A stretch of DNA of 64,000 bases from Sphaerotilus hippei (GTDB taxonomy: Bacteria; Pseudomonadota; Gammaproteobacteria; Burkholderiales; Burkholderiaceae_C), in NCBI RefSeq assembly GCF_003201595.1, contig NZ_QJJS01000002.1, forward strand, positions 148,317 to 212,316. Reading direction: 5' to 3'. Shown in pieces: positions 40,278-51,511 of the stretch. The notes beneath the pieces are model-generated. The model was not told the origin of the DNA and did not search any database. It worked only from the letters and a program-made list of their open reading frames with translations. Position 1 is the stretch's first letter. Every line of letters starts with the position of its first letter. The translations under genes were made by a program, and so were the position numbers.

Positions 40278-40433
40278 CTCGGGCGTGAGTCGCTTCTCGA
40301 TTCGGGGGTGGCAAGGTGCCTGGATCCGGTCTCATGCGCGCCAGTGACACACCGAAGTGACACCAGGGACTCGACCGACGGCCTGATCTGACCGGAAAGT
40401 CAGTGGAATCAAGCACTGGAGAGATGTAGGGTG

Positions 40434-40525
40434 ACGAGCCTTGACCCCGGCACTGGGAACTAACAGTTAGGGCTGCTCCGTTCCCGACCTGACCCGTTTG
40501 GCTGCGCTCCCATGCGGGGAGGCCC
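40434..40525 (-). ncRNA. ffs: Small signal recognition particle RNA (4.5S RNA)
   Basis: On the minus strand the universally conserved SRP domain IV core GGTCAGGTCGGGAACGGAGC (then AGCC) is present, with the GGAA tetraloop and the asymmetric internal loop. The ends pair (GGGCC with GGCTC), and TCCCCGC pairs with GCCGGGG, giving the expected single rod of about 92 bases. The tetraloop is closed by G-C instead of the C-G of E. coli. This RNA binds Ffh and targets membrane proteins. It is divergent from the H-NS gene. Confidence 0.9.
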
Positions 40526-40618
40526 GTCACGTGATAGTGTATCTCACATTGAGACGAGGCTCGTGGAGCGATTCTCCCGACACGGCCCGCGCTCCCTCGG
40601 GACGGGCTCCAGCAACAC

Positions 40619-40960
40619 ATGAAAAAATCAGAAGACAGTCGCTACGATCCCGAGAAGGTGGTGGCCATCCGCCGCATCCGCAAGTTGATGGAGTTCTGGC
40701 GCATCAGCCCGCATGAACTGCGGGGGCTGCCGACGCCGGTGGCCCGACCCGAGCTGCTGCCGGTGGTGCGCTACCGCCATCCGCTGACCGGACGGACCTG
40801 GGACGGCGAGGGCGGGCAGCCGCAGTGGCTGCGCGAAGCCCTGATCAAGGAGGGTTACACCGTCGAAGAGCTGCGGCGCTGTGCGCGGGCGAGCGAGGGG
40901 CTGGAATCCTCGCCCGAGGGGACGTCCGAAGCGGACTGCCTGGACGACCGGCGGGCCTGA
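40619..40960 (+). CDS. Short H-NS family DNA-binding protein
   Basis: A 113-residue protein whose residues 52-71 match the H-NS C-terminal DNA-binding domain (YRHPLTGRTWDGEGGQPQWL). In canonical H-NS the hook RGR sits in an AT-hook-like loop; here the corresponding loop is DGEGGQ, less basic. The N-terminal 50 residues (with IRKLMEFWRISPHELRG) are far shorter than the usual oligomerization region and no long coiled coil is visible. Start ATG at 40619 with an AAC-rich leader. It might act as a modulator rather than a full silencer. Confidence 0.75.
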   Translation: MKKSEDSRYDPEKVVAIRRIRKLMEFWRISPHELRGLPTPVARPELLPVVRYRHPLTGRTWDGEGGQPQWLREALIKEGYTVEELRRCARASEGLESSPEGTSEADCLDDRRA

Positions 40961-40976
40961 GCCGGCCCGCGGCCCG

Positions 40977-41798
40977 TCATCGGGCGGCGGCCTTCAGCGC
41001 TGCCAGCTCGGTGCGCAGGGCCTCGTTCTCGGCCGTCAGTTCGGCCACACGCTGCTGCAGCGCCTCCAGCGTGCCGGCTTCAGCGGCATCGCTCGAAGCC
41101 GGCGCGTCTTCACGCGGCTTGCGTTTCGCTTCGCGCACCCGCTTGGCCGCCTGCTTGAGCTCGTCCTTGCCGGCGATGGCGGCCGCCACCTGCTCCTCGG
41201 CCGGCAGGCTGGCCACGGCGGCGGCGGCATTGATCGAGATCGTGCCCGAGCGCACCGCGGCCACCACCTCGGGCGCGGCCTGCTTCTGGATCTTCTCGAT
41301 CATCACCACCTGATTGCTGCTCAGGCGCGCGGCCCGGGCCAGCGCCTCGCGGCTGTTCAGCGAGACGGGGGTGGGCAGGTCCGCGGCCGTGGCCGCTTCA
41401 GGCCGGGGCGGCGCAGCGTCGGGCGTGTCCCCGGTGTCGGGGGCCGGCTCGCGGGGGGCCAGCGTGCGGGCCTGCCGGGCCGCGACGATCTCGCGCTTGC
41501 GCAGGGCCAGCAGGCCACGCTGGAAGTCCGACACGCTGCGCCGGCCCAGGTGCTGGTCGATCATCCACAGGTGCACGTCCTCGATGGAGCGGAACCTCGG
41601 GTTCTGCACGGTCTGGAACGGCAGACCGTGCTTCATGCAGATGCCGTAGCGGTTGTGGCCGTCCACCAGCATCTCGCCCCACAGCACCAGCGCGTCGCGG
41701 CAGCCTTCGGTCAGCAGGCTGCGCTCCAGCGCCTCGTGCTCCTCCGGCGTCAACGGGTCGATGTAGGCTTTCAGTTCTTCGTTGACGACGATGTTCAT
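40977..41798 (-). CDS. Orphan ParB/sulfiredoxin-fold protein
   Basis: A 273-residue protein. The N-terminal ParB/Srx-like domain (about 1-100) has the motif LVDGHNRYGICMKHGLPFQT in place of the GERR-type CTP site; a middle helix-turn-helix-like region (about 145-200, LSSNQVVMIEKIQKQAAPEVVAAVRSG and INAAAAVASL) follows, and a C-terminal coiled coil (about 235-270) closes it. No ParA gene is adjacent. This fits plasmid- or phage-type partition relatives found singly on chromosomes; function unknown. Confidence 0.75.
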   Translation of the reverse strand: MNIVVNEELKAYIDPLTPEEHEALERSLLTEGCRDALVLWGEMLVDGHNRYGICMKHGLPFQTVQNPRFRSIEDVHLWMIDQHLGRRSVSDFQRGLLALRKREIVAARQARTLAPREPAPDTGDTPDAAPPRPEAATAADLPTPVSLNSREALARAARLSSNQVVMIEKIQKQAAPEVVAAVRSGTISINAAAAVASLPAEEQVAAAIAGKDELKQAAKRVREAKRKPREDAPASSDAAEAGTLEALQQRVAELTAENEALRTELAALKAAAR

Positions 41799-41925
41799 GG
41801 CGTGGACCGGCAGGCAGGAGGGGCCCGGATTCTAGGGGTGCCCGGGCCCGGCCGGTCGCCGAGGGCGGGCACCGGCCGGACGAAACCGCTTGCACGAAGG
41901 TCGCCACTGCAGGGACCATTCCGCC

Positions 41926-43614
41926 ATGCACCCTTCCATGCCGCTCATCGTGACCCTGGCCGTGGCCCTGGGCCTGTCCCTGGTGCTCGGATTCCTCGCG
42001 GTCCGCATGAGGCTGCCGGCACTGGTGGGCTACCTGCTGGCCGGGGTGCTGATCGGGCCGTTCACGCCGGGTTTCGTCGCCGACGTCGACCTGGCCGGGC
42101 AGCTGGCGGAGATCGGCGTGATGCTGCTGATGTTCGGGGTCGGCCTGCACTTCTCCTTCGACGACCTGATGGCCGTGCGCCGCATCGCCATTCCGGGGGC
42201 GATCGTGCAGATGGCGGTGGCGACGGCCCTGGGCGGGGCGCTGGCGCTGTGGTGGGGCTGGTCGGTCAGCGCCGCGCTGGTGTTCGGCGTGGCGTTGTCG
42301 GTGGCCAGCACCGTCGTGCTGCTGCGTGCGCTCGAGGCCCAGGGCACGCTGCAGAGCCACAACGGCCGCATCGCGATCGGCTGGCTGGTGGTCGAGGACC
42401 TGGCCATGGTGCTGGTGCTGGTGCTGCTGCCCGCGCTGGTCGGTCTGGCCGATGGGGGTGCCGTGCTGTCCTCCGGCCTGTGGCTCTCGCTGTCGAAGAC
42501 CCTGCTGGCCGTGGCCGTCTTCCTGGTGCTGATGCTGGTGGGCGGGCGCCGCGTGCTGCCCTGGGTGCTGTGGCAGATCGCCAGCACCGGCTCGCGCGAG
42601 CTGTTCACGCTGTGCGTGATCGCGGTGGCCGTGGGCATCGCCTACGGCGCGTCGGTGCTGTTCGGGGTGTCGGTCGCGCTGGGCGCGTTCTTCGCCGGCC
42701 TGGTGCTGCGGGAGTCCGAGTTCAGCCACCGTGCGGCCGAGGAGTTGCTGCCTTTCCGCGATGCCTTCGCGGTGCTGTTCTTCGTGTCGGTGGGCATGCT
42801 GTTCGACCCGAAGGTGCTGCTGGAGCGGCCGGTCCAGGTGCTGGCCGTGGTGGCCATCATCCTGCTGGGCAAGTCGCTCGCCGCCGCCGCCCTGGTGCTG
42901 GCGTTGCGCTACCCGCTCAACGCCGCGCTGACCGTGTCGGTCAGCCTGGCGCAGATCGGCGAGTTCTCCTTCATCCTGATCGCGCTGGGCGACAGCCTGG
43001 GCGTGATGCCGCACGAGGCCAAGAGCCTGATCGTCGCGGGGGCGCTGTTCTCGATCGCGCTCAATCCGATGCTGTTCACGCTGGTCGGGCCGCTGCGCCG
43101 CTGGGTCATCGCCCGCTCGGCGCTGGCCCGTCGCCTGGAGGACCGCGACGATCCGCTGGCCGAGCTGCCGATGTCCACCGAGGCGCGTTTCCTGGCCCGC
43201 CACGTGGTGCTGGTCGGACATGGATCGGTGGGCCGGCAGCTCGCCGAGGCCTTGCGTGCCCGGGATGTGCCCTGCGTGGTGGTCGAGCACCACCGCGACC
43301 GTGTCGAGGCGCTGCGCCTTGCGGGCGTGGCCGCGGTCTGCGGCGATGCGAGCGAGCCAGGGGTGCTGATCCAGGCCCACATCGCCCAGGCCGGGCTGAT
43401 GGTGGTGGCCGCCGCCGAAAGCATCGACGTGCGTCCGATGATCGAGACCGCCCAGGCCCTCAATCCGTCGATGCCCATCATCGTGAGGGCGCCGAACGCC
43501 GAGGAGGCCCGGCTGCTGCTGCAGGCCGGTGCGGCCCAGGCCATCCACGCCGACCAGGCGGTGGCCGACGTGATGCTGCAGGCGATGCTGGCGGCCCTCA
43601 AGCCCGGGCGCTGA
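41926..43614 (+). CDS. CPA2-family cation:proton antiporter with TrkA-N domain (YbaL/KefB-like)
   Basis: A 562-residue inner-membrane antiporter. About 12 hydrophobic segments (residues 5-385) include the CPA2 signature GYLLAGVLIGPFTPGF and the FGVGLHFSFDDL segment; a Rossmann TrkA-N domain (about 420-540, HVVLVGHGSVGRQLAEAL) binds NAD(H). YbaL/KefB-like proteins exchange K+ or Na+ for H+. It is divergent from the ParB-like gene. ATG 41926 chosen; ATG 41938 is also possible. Confidence 0.88.
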   Translation: MHPSMPLIVTLAVALGLSLVLGFLAVRMRLPALVGYLLAGVLIGPFTPGFVADVDLAGQLAEIGVMLLMFGVGLHFSFDDLMAVRRIAIPGAIVQMAVATALGGALALWWGWSVSAALVFGVALSVASTVVLLRALEAQGTLQSHNGRIAIGWLVVEDLAMVLVLVLLPALVGLADGGAVLSSGLWLSLSKTLLAVAVFLVLMLVGGRRVLPWVLWQIASTGSRELFTLCVIAVAVGIAYGASVLFGVSVALGAFFAGLVLRESEFSHRAAEELLPFRDAFAVLFFVSVGMLFDPKVLLERPVQVLAVVAIILLGKSLAAAALVLALRYPLNAALTVSVSLAQIGEFSFILIALGDSLGVMPHEAKSLIVAGALFSIALNPMLFTLVGPLRRWVIARSALARRLEDRDDPLAELPMSTEARFLARHVVLVGHGSVGRQLAEALRARDVPCVVVEHHRDRVEALRLAGVAAVCGDASEPGVLIQAHIAQAGLMVVAAAESIDVRPMIETAQALNPSMPIIVRAPNAEEARLLLQAGAAQAIHADQAVADVMLQAMLAALKPGR

Positions 43615-43666
43615 GCGTCGTCTGATCTTCTGGTGCATGAGCATCGGGATGTCGATGCCCGCCGAT

Positions 43667-43713
43667 GCCGGGCGCCTGAGACCCGGCTGCGTCGCGGGGA
43701 TCAGGCGCCCGGC
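43667..43713. terminator. Large hairpin between convergent antiporter and PpdK-like genes
   Basis: GCCGGGCGCCTGA (43667-43679) pairs perfectly with TCAGGCGCCCGGC (43701-43713) over a 21-base loop. The right arm contains the stop codon of the minus-strand PpdK-like gene. It is probably a shared terminator for both genes, though no T run is present. Confidence 0.55.
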
Positions 43714-45353
43714 GTGTGCTGCCGCAGCGTTTCCAGGCGTTCCAGCAGGTCCTGCGGACACTCCAGCTCGAGCGTCATCGGTCCGGCGTAGAACAGCCCC
43801 TCATTGCCGTCCAGCGTCAGCAGGTCCCCTTCGTGCAGCGTGGTCTGCGCGATCCGGATCGTGCGGGTGCCCTCGTCGATCAGCAGGTCGGCGCAGCCGA
43901 CGAGGCAGACCTTGCCGAGTTGTCGTGCGACGACGGCCGCGTGGGAGGTGCGCGCGCCGCGCTGCGTCAGCAGGCCGCAGGCCGAGTCGAGGGCGGCCAA
44001 GTCGCTGGTGTCCGCATCCCGGCGCACCAGGATCACCGACGCCCCGGCCGCATGGCGGGCGGTCGCACGGGCTTCGTCCAGCGCGATCTCGCCCACGGCG
44101 ACACCGCTGCAGGCCGTCGCAGCCCGACCCAGCGCGGCCTGTGCCGTCCCGTCGGTGGCCACCACCCGCGAGCGCGCCAGGGCCGATCGATCCAGGCCGG
44201 CGGTGCGCTCCCGTGCCGTCGCGGCGTCGATCAGGCCCGCGTCGAGCAGGTCCAGCGCGATGCGGGCGGCGGCCTGTGGCGTGCGCTTGCCCGAGCGGGT
44301 CTGGAGCATGAACAGGCTGGCGTCCTGCACCGTGAACTCGAAATCCTGCATGTCGCCGAAGGCCTGCTCGAGCTGCCGTGCGGCATCGAGGAGCGACTGC
44401 CAGACGTCAGGCAGCACCGTGGCCAGCTCGTCATGCCCGTTGGCGCTGCGGCGTCCCGACACCACGTCCTCGCCTTGTGCGTTGAACAGGAAGTCGACCC
44501 ACAGCGCGGGCTCCCCGGTGGCGGGGTCGCGCGTGAAACCGACCCCGGCGCCGGACTGACCGCCGGCATTGCCGAACACCATGCCCTGCACGGTCACCGC
44601 CGTGCCGATGGCCGCGTCGATGCCGTTCAGGCGCCGGTATTCGCAGGCCTTGGGGGCGTGCCACGAGGCCAGGACTGCCTGGATCGCCGCGTCGAGCTGT
44701 CGCTCGGGATCCTGCGGAAACGGCACTCCCGCCCCCGCCGCGTAGACCTCGAGGAATCGACGGGTCAGCAGGCGCAGTTCGGCGAAATCGAGCTCCCGCT
44801 CATCGTGCTCGCCGAACAGGGCGGTGGCGGCTTCTTCGAAGGCTGATGCCGGCAGGCCGGCGACGATCTCGCCGTAAGTGGCCACCAGGCGCCGGTAGGC
44901 GTCCCAGACCAGCCGCGGGTTGCCGGTCTGTCTCAGCAGGCCGCCGACGGTGGCATCGCACAGGCCGATGTTGAGCAAGGTCTCCATCATGCCCGGCATC
45001 GAGACGGGGGCCCCCGAGCGCACCGACAGCAGCAGGGGTCCTCGGCGGTCCCCCAGGGATCGGGCGGTCGAGCGCTCCAGCTCGCGCAGGCCGGCCTGCC
45101 ACAGCGGGCGGGGGCTGCCGCTGGCCTGCATGGTCGGGTCCACCGCATGCCGGGTCCCGATCACGAAGGCGGCCGGCACCGGCAGGCCCAGGCGGGCCAT
45201 GCGCAGCAGGTTCCAGGCCTTGAAGCCCATCGTCTGCGCCGAGGCCGAGCCCTGGATCATGGCCTCGTCGCCGCAGCCCACCAGGTAGACCTCGGGCGGC
45301 AGCAAGGGGGCGCCGCGCACCGGCGCGCCGTCGGCGTGTTCTCGCCCGTTCAT
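43701..45353 (-). CDS. PpdK-like ATP-grasp/phosphohistidine protein lacking the PEP domain
   Basis: A 550-residue relative of pyruvate phosphate dikinase. The ATP-grasp part matches PPDK (LLSVRSGAPVSMPGMMETLL; GVGFTRDPATGEPALWVDFL; NAQGEDVVSG). The swivelling domain has GARTSHAAVVAR with the expected phosphoacceptor His471. It stops after this domain: the C-terminal TIM barrel of PPDK (about 350 residues) is absent, so pyruvate cannot be the acceptor in the usual way. Its start overlaps the stop of the upstream PhoU-like gene (ATGA), indicating a two-gene operon. Confidence 0.85.
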   Translation of the reverse strand: MNGREHADGAPVRGAPLLPPEVYLVGCGDEAMIQGSASAQTMGFKAWNLLRMARLGLPVPAAFVIGTRHAVDPTMQASGSPRPLWQAGLRELERSTARSLGDRRGPLLLSVRSGAPVSMPGMMETLLNIGLCDATVGGLLRQTGNPRLVWDAYRRLVATYGEIVAGLPASAFEEAATALFGEHDERELDFAELRLLTRRFLEVYAAGAGVPFPQDPERQLDAAIQAVLASWHAPKACEYRRLNGIDAAIGTAVTVQGMVFGNAGGQSGAGVGFTRDPATGEPALWVDFLFNAQGEDVVSGRRSANGHDELATVLPDVWQSLLDAARQLEQAFGDMQDFEFTVQDASLFMLQTRSGKRTPQAAARIALDLLDAGLIDAATARERTAGLDRSALARSRVVATDGTAQAALGRAATACSGVAVGEIALDEARATARHAAGASVILVRRDADTSDLAALDSACGLLTQRGARTSHAAVVARQLGKVCLVGCADLLIDEGTRTIRIAQTTLHEGDLLTLDGNEGLFYAGPMTLELECPQDLLERLETLRQHTPGA

Positions 45354-47293
45354 CCCCGCACCCCCGCTTGGTCGAAGGCCACGTCCCGCAGCGTGTAGGC
45401 GGCCGCCAGCAGCCGGTCCGAGGCCAGCTCCAGCGTGCCCGCCAGGTCATTGGCCAGCATCAGCGACGGTGCATCCCGCACCACGGCGAGCATGGTGCGG
45501 CGGGCCGTGCGCAGCAGCGCATCACACTGGCGTTCGGCCTGCAGCACCTGCCAGGTCGCGACGAGAAAGGCGTCGTTGTCGGCGGCTTCGCTGTCCGAGC
45601 CCAGCGTGCGGGCGATCGCCAGCGCCTTGACGTGGTCCTGCGTGGCCTGCAGCACCATCGCGGCCAGCTGCCCGAGCGACTGGCGCACGTCGTCGTTCCA
45701 GCCCTGCAGCGGATGTTCGGCTGCCAGGCTGATCAGGAAGGCGGCTTCCTCCAGCGCATCGGCGACGTCGTCGGACTTCTCGATCAGCCGGGCCACCGGA
45801 CGCCAGCGCGGCTGGCGTTCCGCCTTGTCGCGCGCCTGCATCACCAGGTGATCGGCCTTGCGTTCCCAGAGCTTCGCGCGTGCGGCGAGCTTGCTGGCGG
45901 CCTTGCCCGAGCGCTCGGCTCCGTGCGCCAGGCCATCGCTGACCGCCTGGGCCAGCGCCTGGCAGTAGGCGGCATGTTCGGCCAGCAGCTCGAACTCGCT
46001 GGTGCGCTGGCGCACGTGGTGAGCCAGCAGCATGCGGGTCTCGTCAGCGACCAGGGCCGCGGGCTGGCCGCGCCCCAGCGCGTCGCAGGCCAGTCGCAGC
46101 ACCGAGACCAGGAAAGCGTGGGCATCGGCCGCACCGATGACCTCGTCGAGCCGATCGCCGATGCGGAAGGCCCCTTCACCCGCGGCCTGCATCGCGGCGT
46201 GGATCAGTCGTTCGCCGCCCGCCTGCAGCCAGGCGCGGTGGCCGATGTCGAGGCGAGCGGCCTCGGCGAGCACGGCAACGGCATCGGACTTGCTGACGAA
46301 GGCCTGCAGGCGTTTGCGGGCGCGGTTCCAGTCGATCAGGAAGACGATGCGCGAGCCGATGCCCTCGAGCGTGGCCTGCAGCGCGGCCTCGTCCACGCAG
46401 TCGAACCGTGCCGTGCTCACCGAGTAGGCCTCGCCCTGGTTGAGATCGGCGTTCGTGCGCGACTCCAGCCCCGACCATTTCGCGCCGAAGGGCAGCAGCA
46501 TCGACTGGAAGAAGTCGAGCCGGATGCGGTGCAGGTCCGAGTAGGTCAGCGTGACCACGAGGCCGCTCACCTGAACCACCAGCACATGGGCGTCGTTGGT
46601 GCCGATGTCGTTCTGCAGCAGCAGGCGATCGCCATCACGCGTGGCCGCCGTGTCCAGCCCGGGATGGTCGAACTTCAGCACCGCCGTGCGGTTCAGGCCG
46701 CGCATGAACGCGGCCACCAGCACCCGGTCCTGCGGCTGCAGCTCCCATGCGTTGGCGCCGTCGATCACCTCGCTGGCCAGTTCGCCGGACAGCCGGTTGA
46801 TCTGCTTGTGCAGGTCCATCACCAGCAGGTGCAGGCTGTCACCGTCGCCGCGCTGACCATGGGTCATGGACTTGACGTCGGCCGCGCTCAGCCGGTCGGC
46901 GGGCAGCGCGTCGAGCCAGTCGAGCCAGGACCGGACCCGGGCATGCGGTGCCGCACCGCTCGGCGTGGTCTCGAGGACCGGCCGGGCCATGGTGTCCAGA
47001 TCCTCCTCCAGGCACTTCACGAAGCGGGGCAGATCGGGCATCAGCAGATCGTCCTCGACCCGGCGGGCCGCCGTGGTCATGTCGTGCAGCCATCCGGCGT
47101 TCAGACCCGCGGCGCTGATCTCGTGGCCCAGGTCGGGCACGTCCCGGTTCGGATGCGCCGCATGGGCCGCTGCGGCCTGCAGCACCGTCAGGCAGACCTT
47201 GAGGCGATCGTTGGCGGACAGGGCCGCCTTGACCCAGGCCGGCAGCATCAGTCTGTGCTGACCGAGTGAGGCGACGGCTTGGGTCTTCTGCAT
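45350..47293 (-). CDS. Large protein with C-terminal PhoU/DUF47-like domain
   Basis: A 647-residue protein. The C-terminal half (about 430-640) is helical with four ExxxD motifs, ERKAD (477-481), EKSDD (505-509), ERQCD (587-591) and ELASD (622-626), the metal-binding pattern of PhoU and DUF47 proteins. The N-terminal 420 residues are not recognised; they contain a beta-rich segment (NDAHVLVVQVSGLVVTLTYSD). It is cotranscribed and translationally coupled with the PpdK-like gene, suggesting that the two act together. The ATG at 47293 is chosen; the frame is open 54 codons further upstream. Confidence 0.7.
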   Translation of the reverse strand: MQKTQAVASLGQHRLMLPAWVKAALSANDRLKVCLTVLQAAAAHAAHPNRDVPDLGHEISAAGLNAGWLHDMTTAARRVEDDLLMPDLPRFVKCLEEDLDTMARPVLETTPSGAAPHARVRSWLDWLDALPADRLSAADVKSMTHGQRGDGDSLHLLVMDLHKQINRLSGELASEVIDGANAWELQPQDRVLVAAFMRGLNRTAVLKFDHPGLDTAATRDGDRLLLQNDIGTNDAHVLVVQVSGLVVTLTYSDLHRIRLDFFQSMLLPFGAKWSGLESRTNADLNQGEAYSVSTARFDCVDEAALQATLEGIGSRIVFLIDWNRARKRLQAFVSKSDAVAVLAEAARLDIGHRAWLQAGGERLIHAAMQAAGEGAFRIGDRLDEVIGAADAHAFLVSVLRLACDALGRGQPAALVADETRMLLAHHVRQRTSEFELLAEHAAYCQALAQAVSDGLAHGAERSGKAASKLAARAKLWERKADHLVMQARDKAERQPRWRPVARLIEKSDDVADALEEAAFLISLAAEHPLQGWNDDVRQSLGQLAAMVLQATQDHVKALAIARTLGSDSEAADNDAFLVATWQVLQAERQCDALLRTARRTMLAVVRDAPSLMLANDLAGTLELASDRLLAAAYTLRDVAFDQAGVRG

Positions 47294-47453
47294 GGTGTGG
47301 CGTGTGTTGGCGACAGGGAAACCCAGTCTCGAGCGCCTGCATGACAGCGCTGTGGCGGCCACGATGACCCGGTGCCGCATCCCCGATTCATGTCGCCGGG
47401 ACTGATCCTGGTCAAGGTCGGGTGACGCGCCTGACCGCTCGCCGACCAGACGC

Positions 47454-47489
47454 AAAAAAGCCGCCGGGTCACGTCGACCCCGGCGGCTT
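47454..47489 (-). terminator. Intrinsic terminator of icd
   Basis: On the minus strand an 11-bp GC stem (47479-47489 with 47458-47468) is followed by a T run (plus-strand A run 47454-47459), 40 bases after the icd stop. Confidence 0.9.
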
Positions 47490-47528
47490 CGTCAGCAGGC
47501 GGCAGGCCGCCTCCCGGTCAGTGGCTCA

Positions 47529-49763
<2,235 letters not shown>

Positions 49764-49915
49764 GGAAGAGCTCTTTCTCGTGATGGATCGGGGCCGGGGA
49801 ATGGAAAATGCGTCGCTGATCTTAATCGGGGCCTTCACCGGCGGTGGGCCTCGAGGTCAGGTCCGCAGGGTACGGGCGGCGGCACCGGGGCCGCGGTTCC
49901 GCACCGGGCATGCGC

Positions 49916-50164
49916 TCACAGGTAGAACACCTCGACCTGGCCGGTCAGCTTGATCTTCAGCGGCTGTCCCTTGCGGTCCTTCGTCTTGCTCGAGGGCACC
50001 TTGATCCAGCCCTCGCTGATGCAGTATTCCTCGACGTCGGAGCGCTCCTTGCCGTTGAAGCGGATGCCGATGTCGTGCTCGAACACGGCCGCGACATGGT
50101 GCGGGCTGCGCGGGTCGACGCTCAGGTGATCTGGCAGGGGCGGCTGGGGGCTGGACGTGTTCAT
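49916..50164 (-). CDS. DUF3297 family protein
   Basis: An 82-residue protein matching the DUF3297 family in length and pattern: LPDHLSVDPRSP at the N-terminus, GIRFNGKERSDVEEYC, SEGWIKV and KDRKGQPLKIKL. No function is known. ATG 50164 gives the usual start; earlier in-frame codons lack homology. Confidence 0.85.
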   Translation of the reverse strand: MNTSSPQPPLPDHLSVDPRSPHHVAAVFEHDIGIRFNGKERSDVEEYCISEGWIKVPSSKTKDRKGQPLKIKLTGQVEVFYL

Positions 50165-50336
50165 GGATTCGATCGGGCACGCGAGGGCGTGCGGATGACA
50201 GCAGGAAGCTTCAAGTTTAGTGGACACCCGCCGGATCGGTCACACCGCACCCGCGATGTCGAGCGATCCGGGCGGCTGTCGCTCGCCCCGGAGCATCACC
50301 CGGGGTGCGATCACCGCACATCGGCCCTCCGGACGG

Positions 50337-50376
50337 ACGCAGGGCCGGACCCGGATGACCCGGTCCGGCCCTGCGT
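50337..50376. terminator. Long hairpin after the TRAP binding-protein gene
   Basis: ACGCAGGGCCGGACC (50337-50351) pairs perfectly with GGTCCGGCCCTGCGT (50362-50376) over a 10-base loop, 25 bases beyond the stop of the minus-strand gene. No T run is seen, so termination is likely but not certain. Confidence 0.6.
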
Positions 50377-50400
50377 GGCCACGAGCATGCGCTGTCAGGC

Positions 50401-51417
50401 TTACTTGGCGGCACGCGCCTTGTCGACGGCGGCGTACATCTCCTGCACGATCGGGCCCAGCTCCTTGGTGTACTTCTCCAGGACCGGCTTGGAGCGCTCG
50501 CGCAGCTTGGCGATCTCCTCGGGCGGCAGCTCGATCACGTTCATGCCACGCTTCTTCAGCTCGGCCAGCACCTTGGCGGCTTCGTCGCGGGCGACCTTGC
50601 GCTGGTAGACGGCGGTTTCCTGGGCGGCGTCACGCATGATCTTCTGCTCCACCGGCGAGAGCTTGTCCCAGAACTTCTTGCTGACGATGACCGCCTGCGG
50701 CGTGTACATGTGGTTGGTGATCGTCAGGTGCTTGCTGACCTCGTTGTACTTGCCGTCGAGGATGTTGAGCAGCGGATTGGTCATGCCATCGATGGCGCCC
50801 TGTTCCAGCGCGGTGTAGGTCTCGGTGAAGGGCATGGGCACGGGCGAGGCGCCGAGCGACTTCATGAAGTCGACGTACAGCGGCGTCGGGATGACCCGCA
50901 TCTTCATGCCGTTGAAGTCGTCGGCGCGGGCGATCGGCTTCTTGGTGGTGTGGATCTGGCGGAAGCCCAGGTCCCAGTAGGCCAGGCCGACCAGGCCCCG
51001 CTCCTGCAGCTTGTCGAGCAGCTTCTTGCCCACCGGACCGTCGGCCACGGCGTCGGCTTCGCGGGTGTTGCTGAACAGGAAGGGGAAGTCGAAGATCGCC
51101 ATTTCCTTGGCGTTGCCCGCCAGCAGGCTGGCGTTCATCACCGTCATCTCCATGGTGCCGCCCTGCATGGCCGAGACGGTCTGCAGGTCCGGGCCCAGGG
51201 TGCCGCCCGGGAAGGGCTTGACGGTGAACTTGCCCCCGGTCTTGGCCGCCACCAGCTCGGCGAACTTCTCCACGCCCATCACCTGCGGGTGGCCCTTGTT
51301 GCTGGCCGAGGGGAACTTGATGGTGCGGGTCTCGATGTCGTTGGCATGGGCCAGGCCGGTCGCGGCGAGGGCGGCGGTCAGCAGCGACAGCGACAGGGTT
51401 CGACGCAGGATGTTCAT
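50401..51417 (-). CDS. TRAP transporter substrate-binding protein, DctP family
   Basis: A 338-residue periplasmic solute-binding protein for a TRAP transporter. Residues 1-26 form a signal peptide (cleavage after AHA). DctP features: FPFLFSNTREADAV, GLAYWDLGFRQIHTTKKPI, MKMRVIPTPLYVDFMKSLGASPVPMPFTETYTALEQGAIDG with the conserved Arg that binds the substrate carboxylate. No DctQ or DctM membrane gene is in the window, so it is an orphan. It follows a shikimate dehydrogenase-like gene in the same direction, which suggests a hydroaromatic or aromatic acid as ligand. Confidence 0.9.
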   Translation of the reverse strand: MNILRRTLSLSLLTAALAATGLAHANDIETRTIKFPSASNKGHPQVMGVEKFAELVAAKTGGKFTVKPFPGGTLGPDLQTVSAMQGGTMEMTVMNASLLAGNAKEMAIFDFPFLFSNTREADAVADGPVGKKLLDKLQERGLVGLAYWDLGFRQIHTTKKPIARADDFNGMKMRVIPTPLYVDFMKSLGASPVPMPFTETYTALEQGAIDGMTNPLLNILDGKYNEVSKHLTITNHMYTPQAVIVSKKFWDKLSPVEQKIMRDAAQETAVYQRKVARDEAAKVLAELKKRGMNVIELPPEEIAKLRERSKPVLEKYTKELGPIVQEMYAAVDKARAAK

Positions 51418-51511
51418 GGGATGTCTCCGTTGGTGGTGGGGGAAAAGAGCGGGGGAAAAACGGGAAGAGAGCGGGAAGAGCGTGTGAAGAGCGCGGCCGG
51501 TGAAATCGGGC

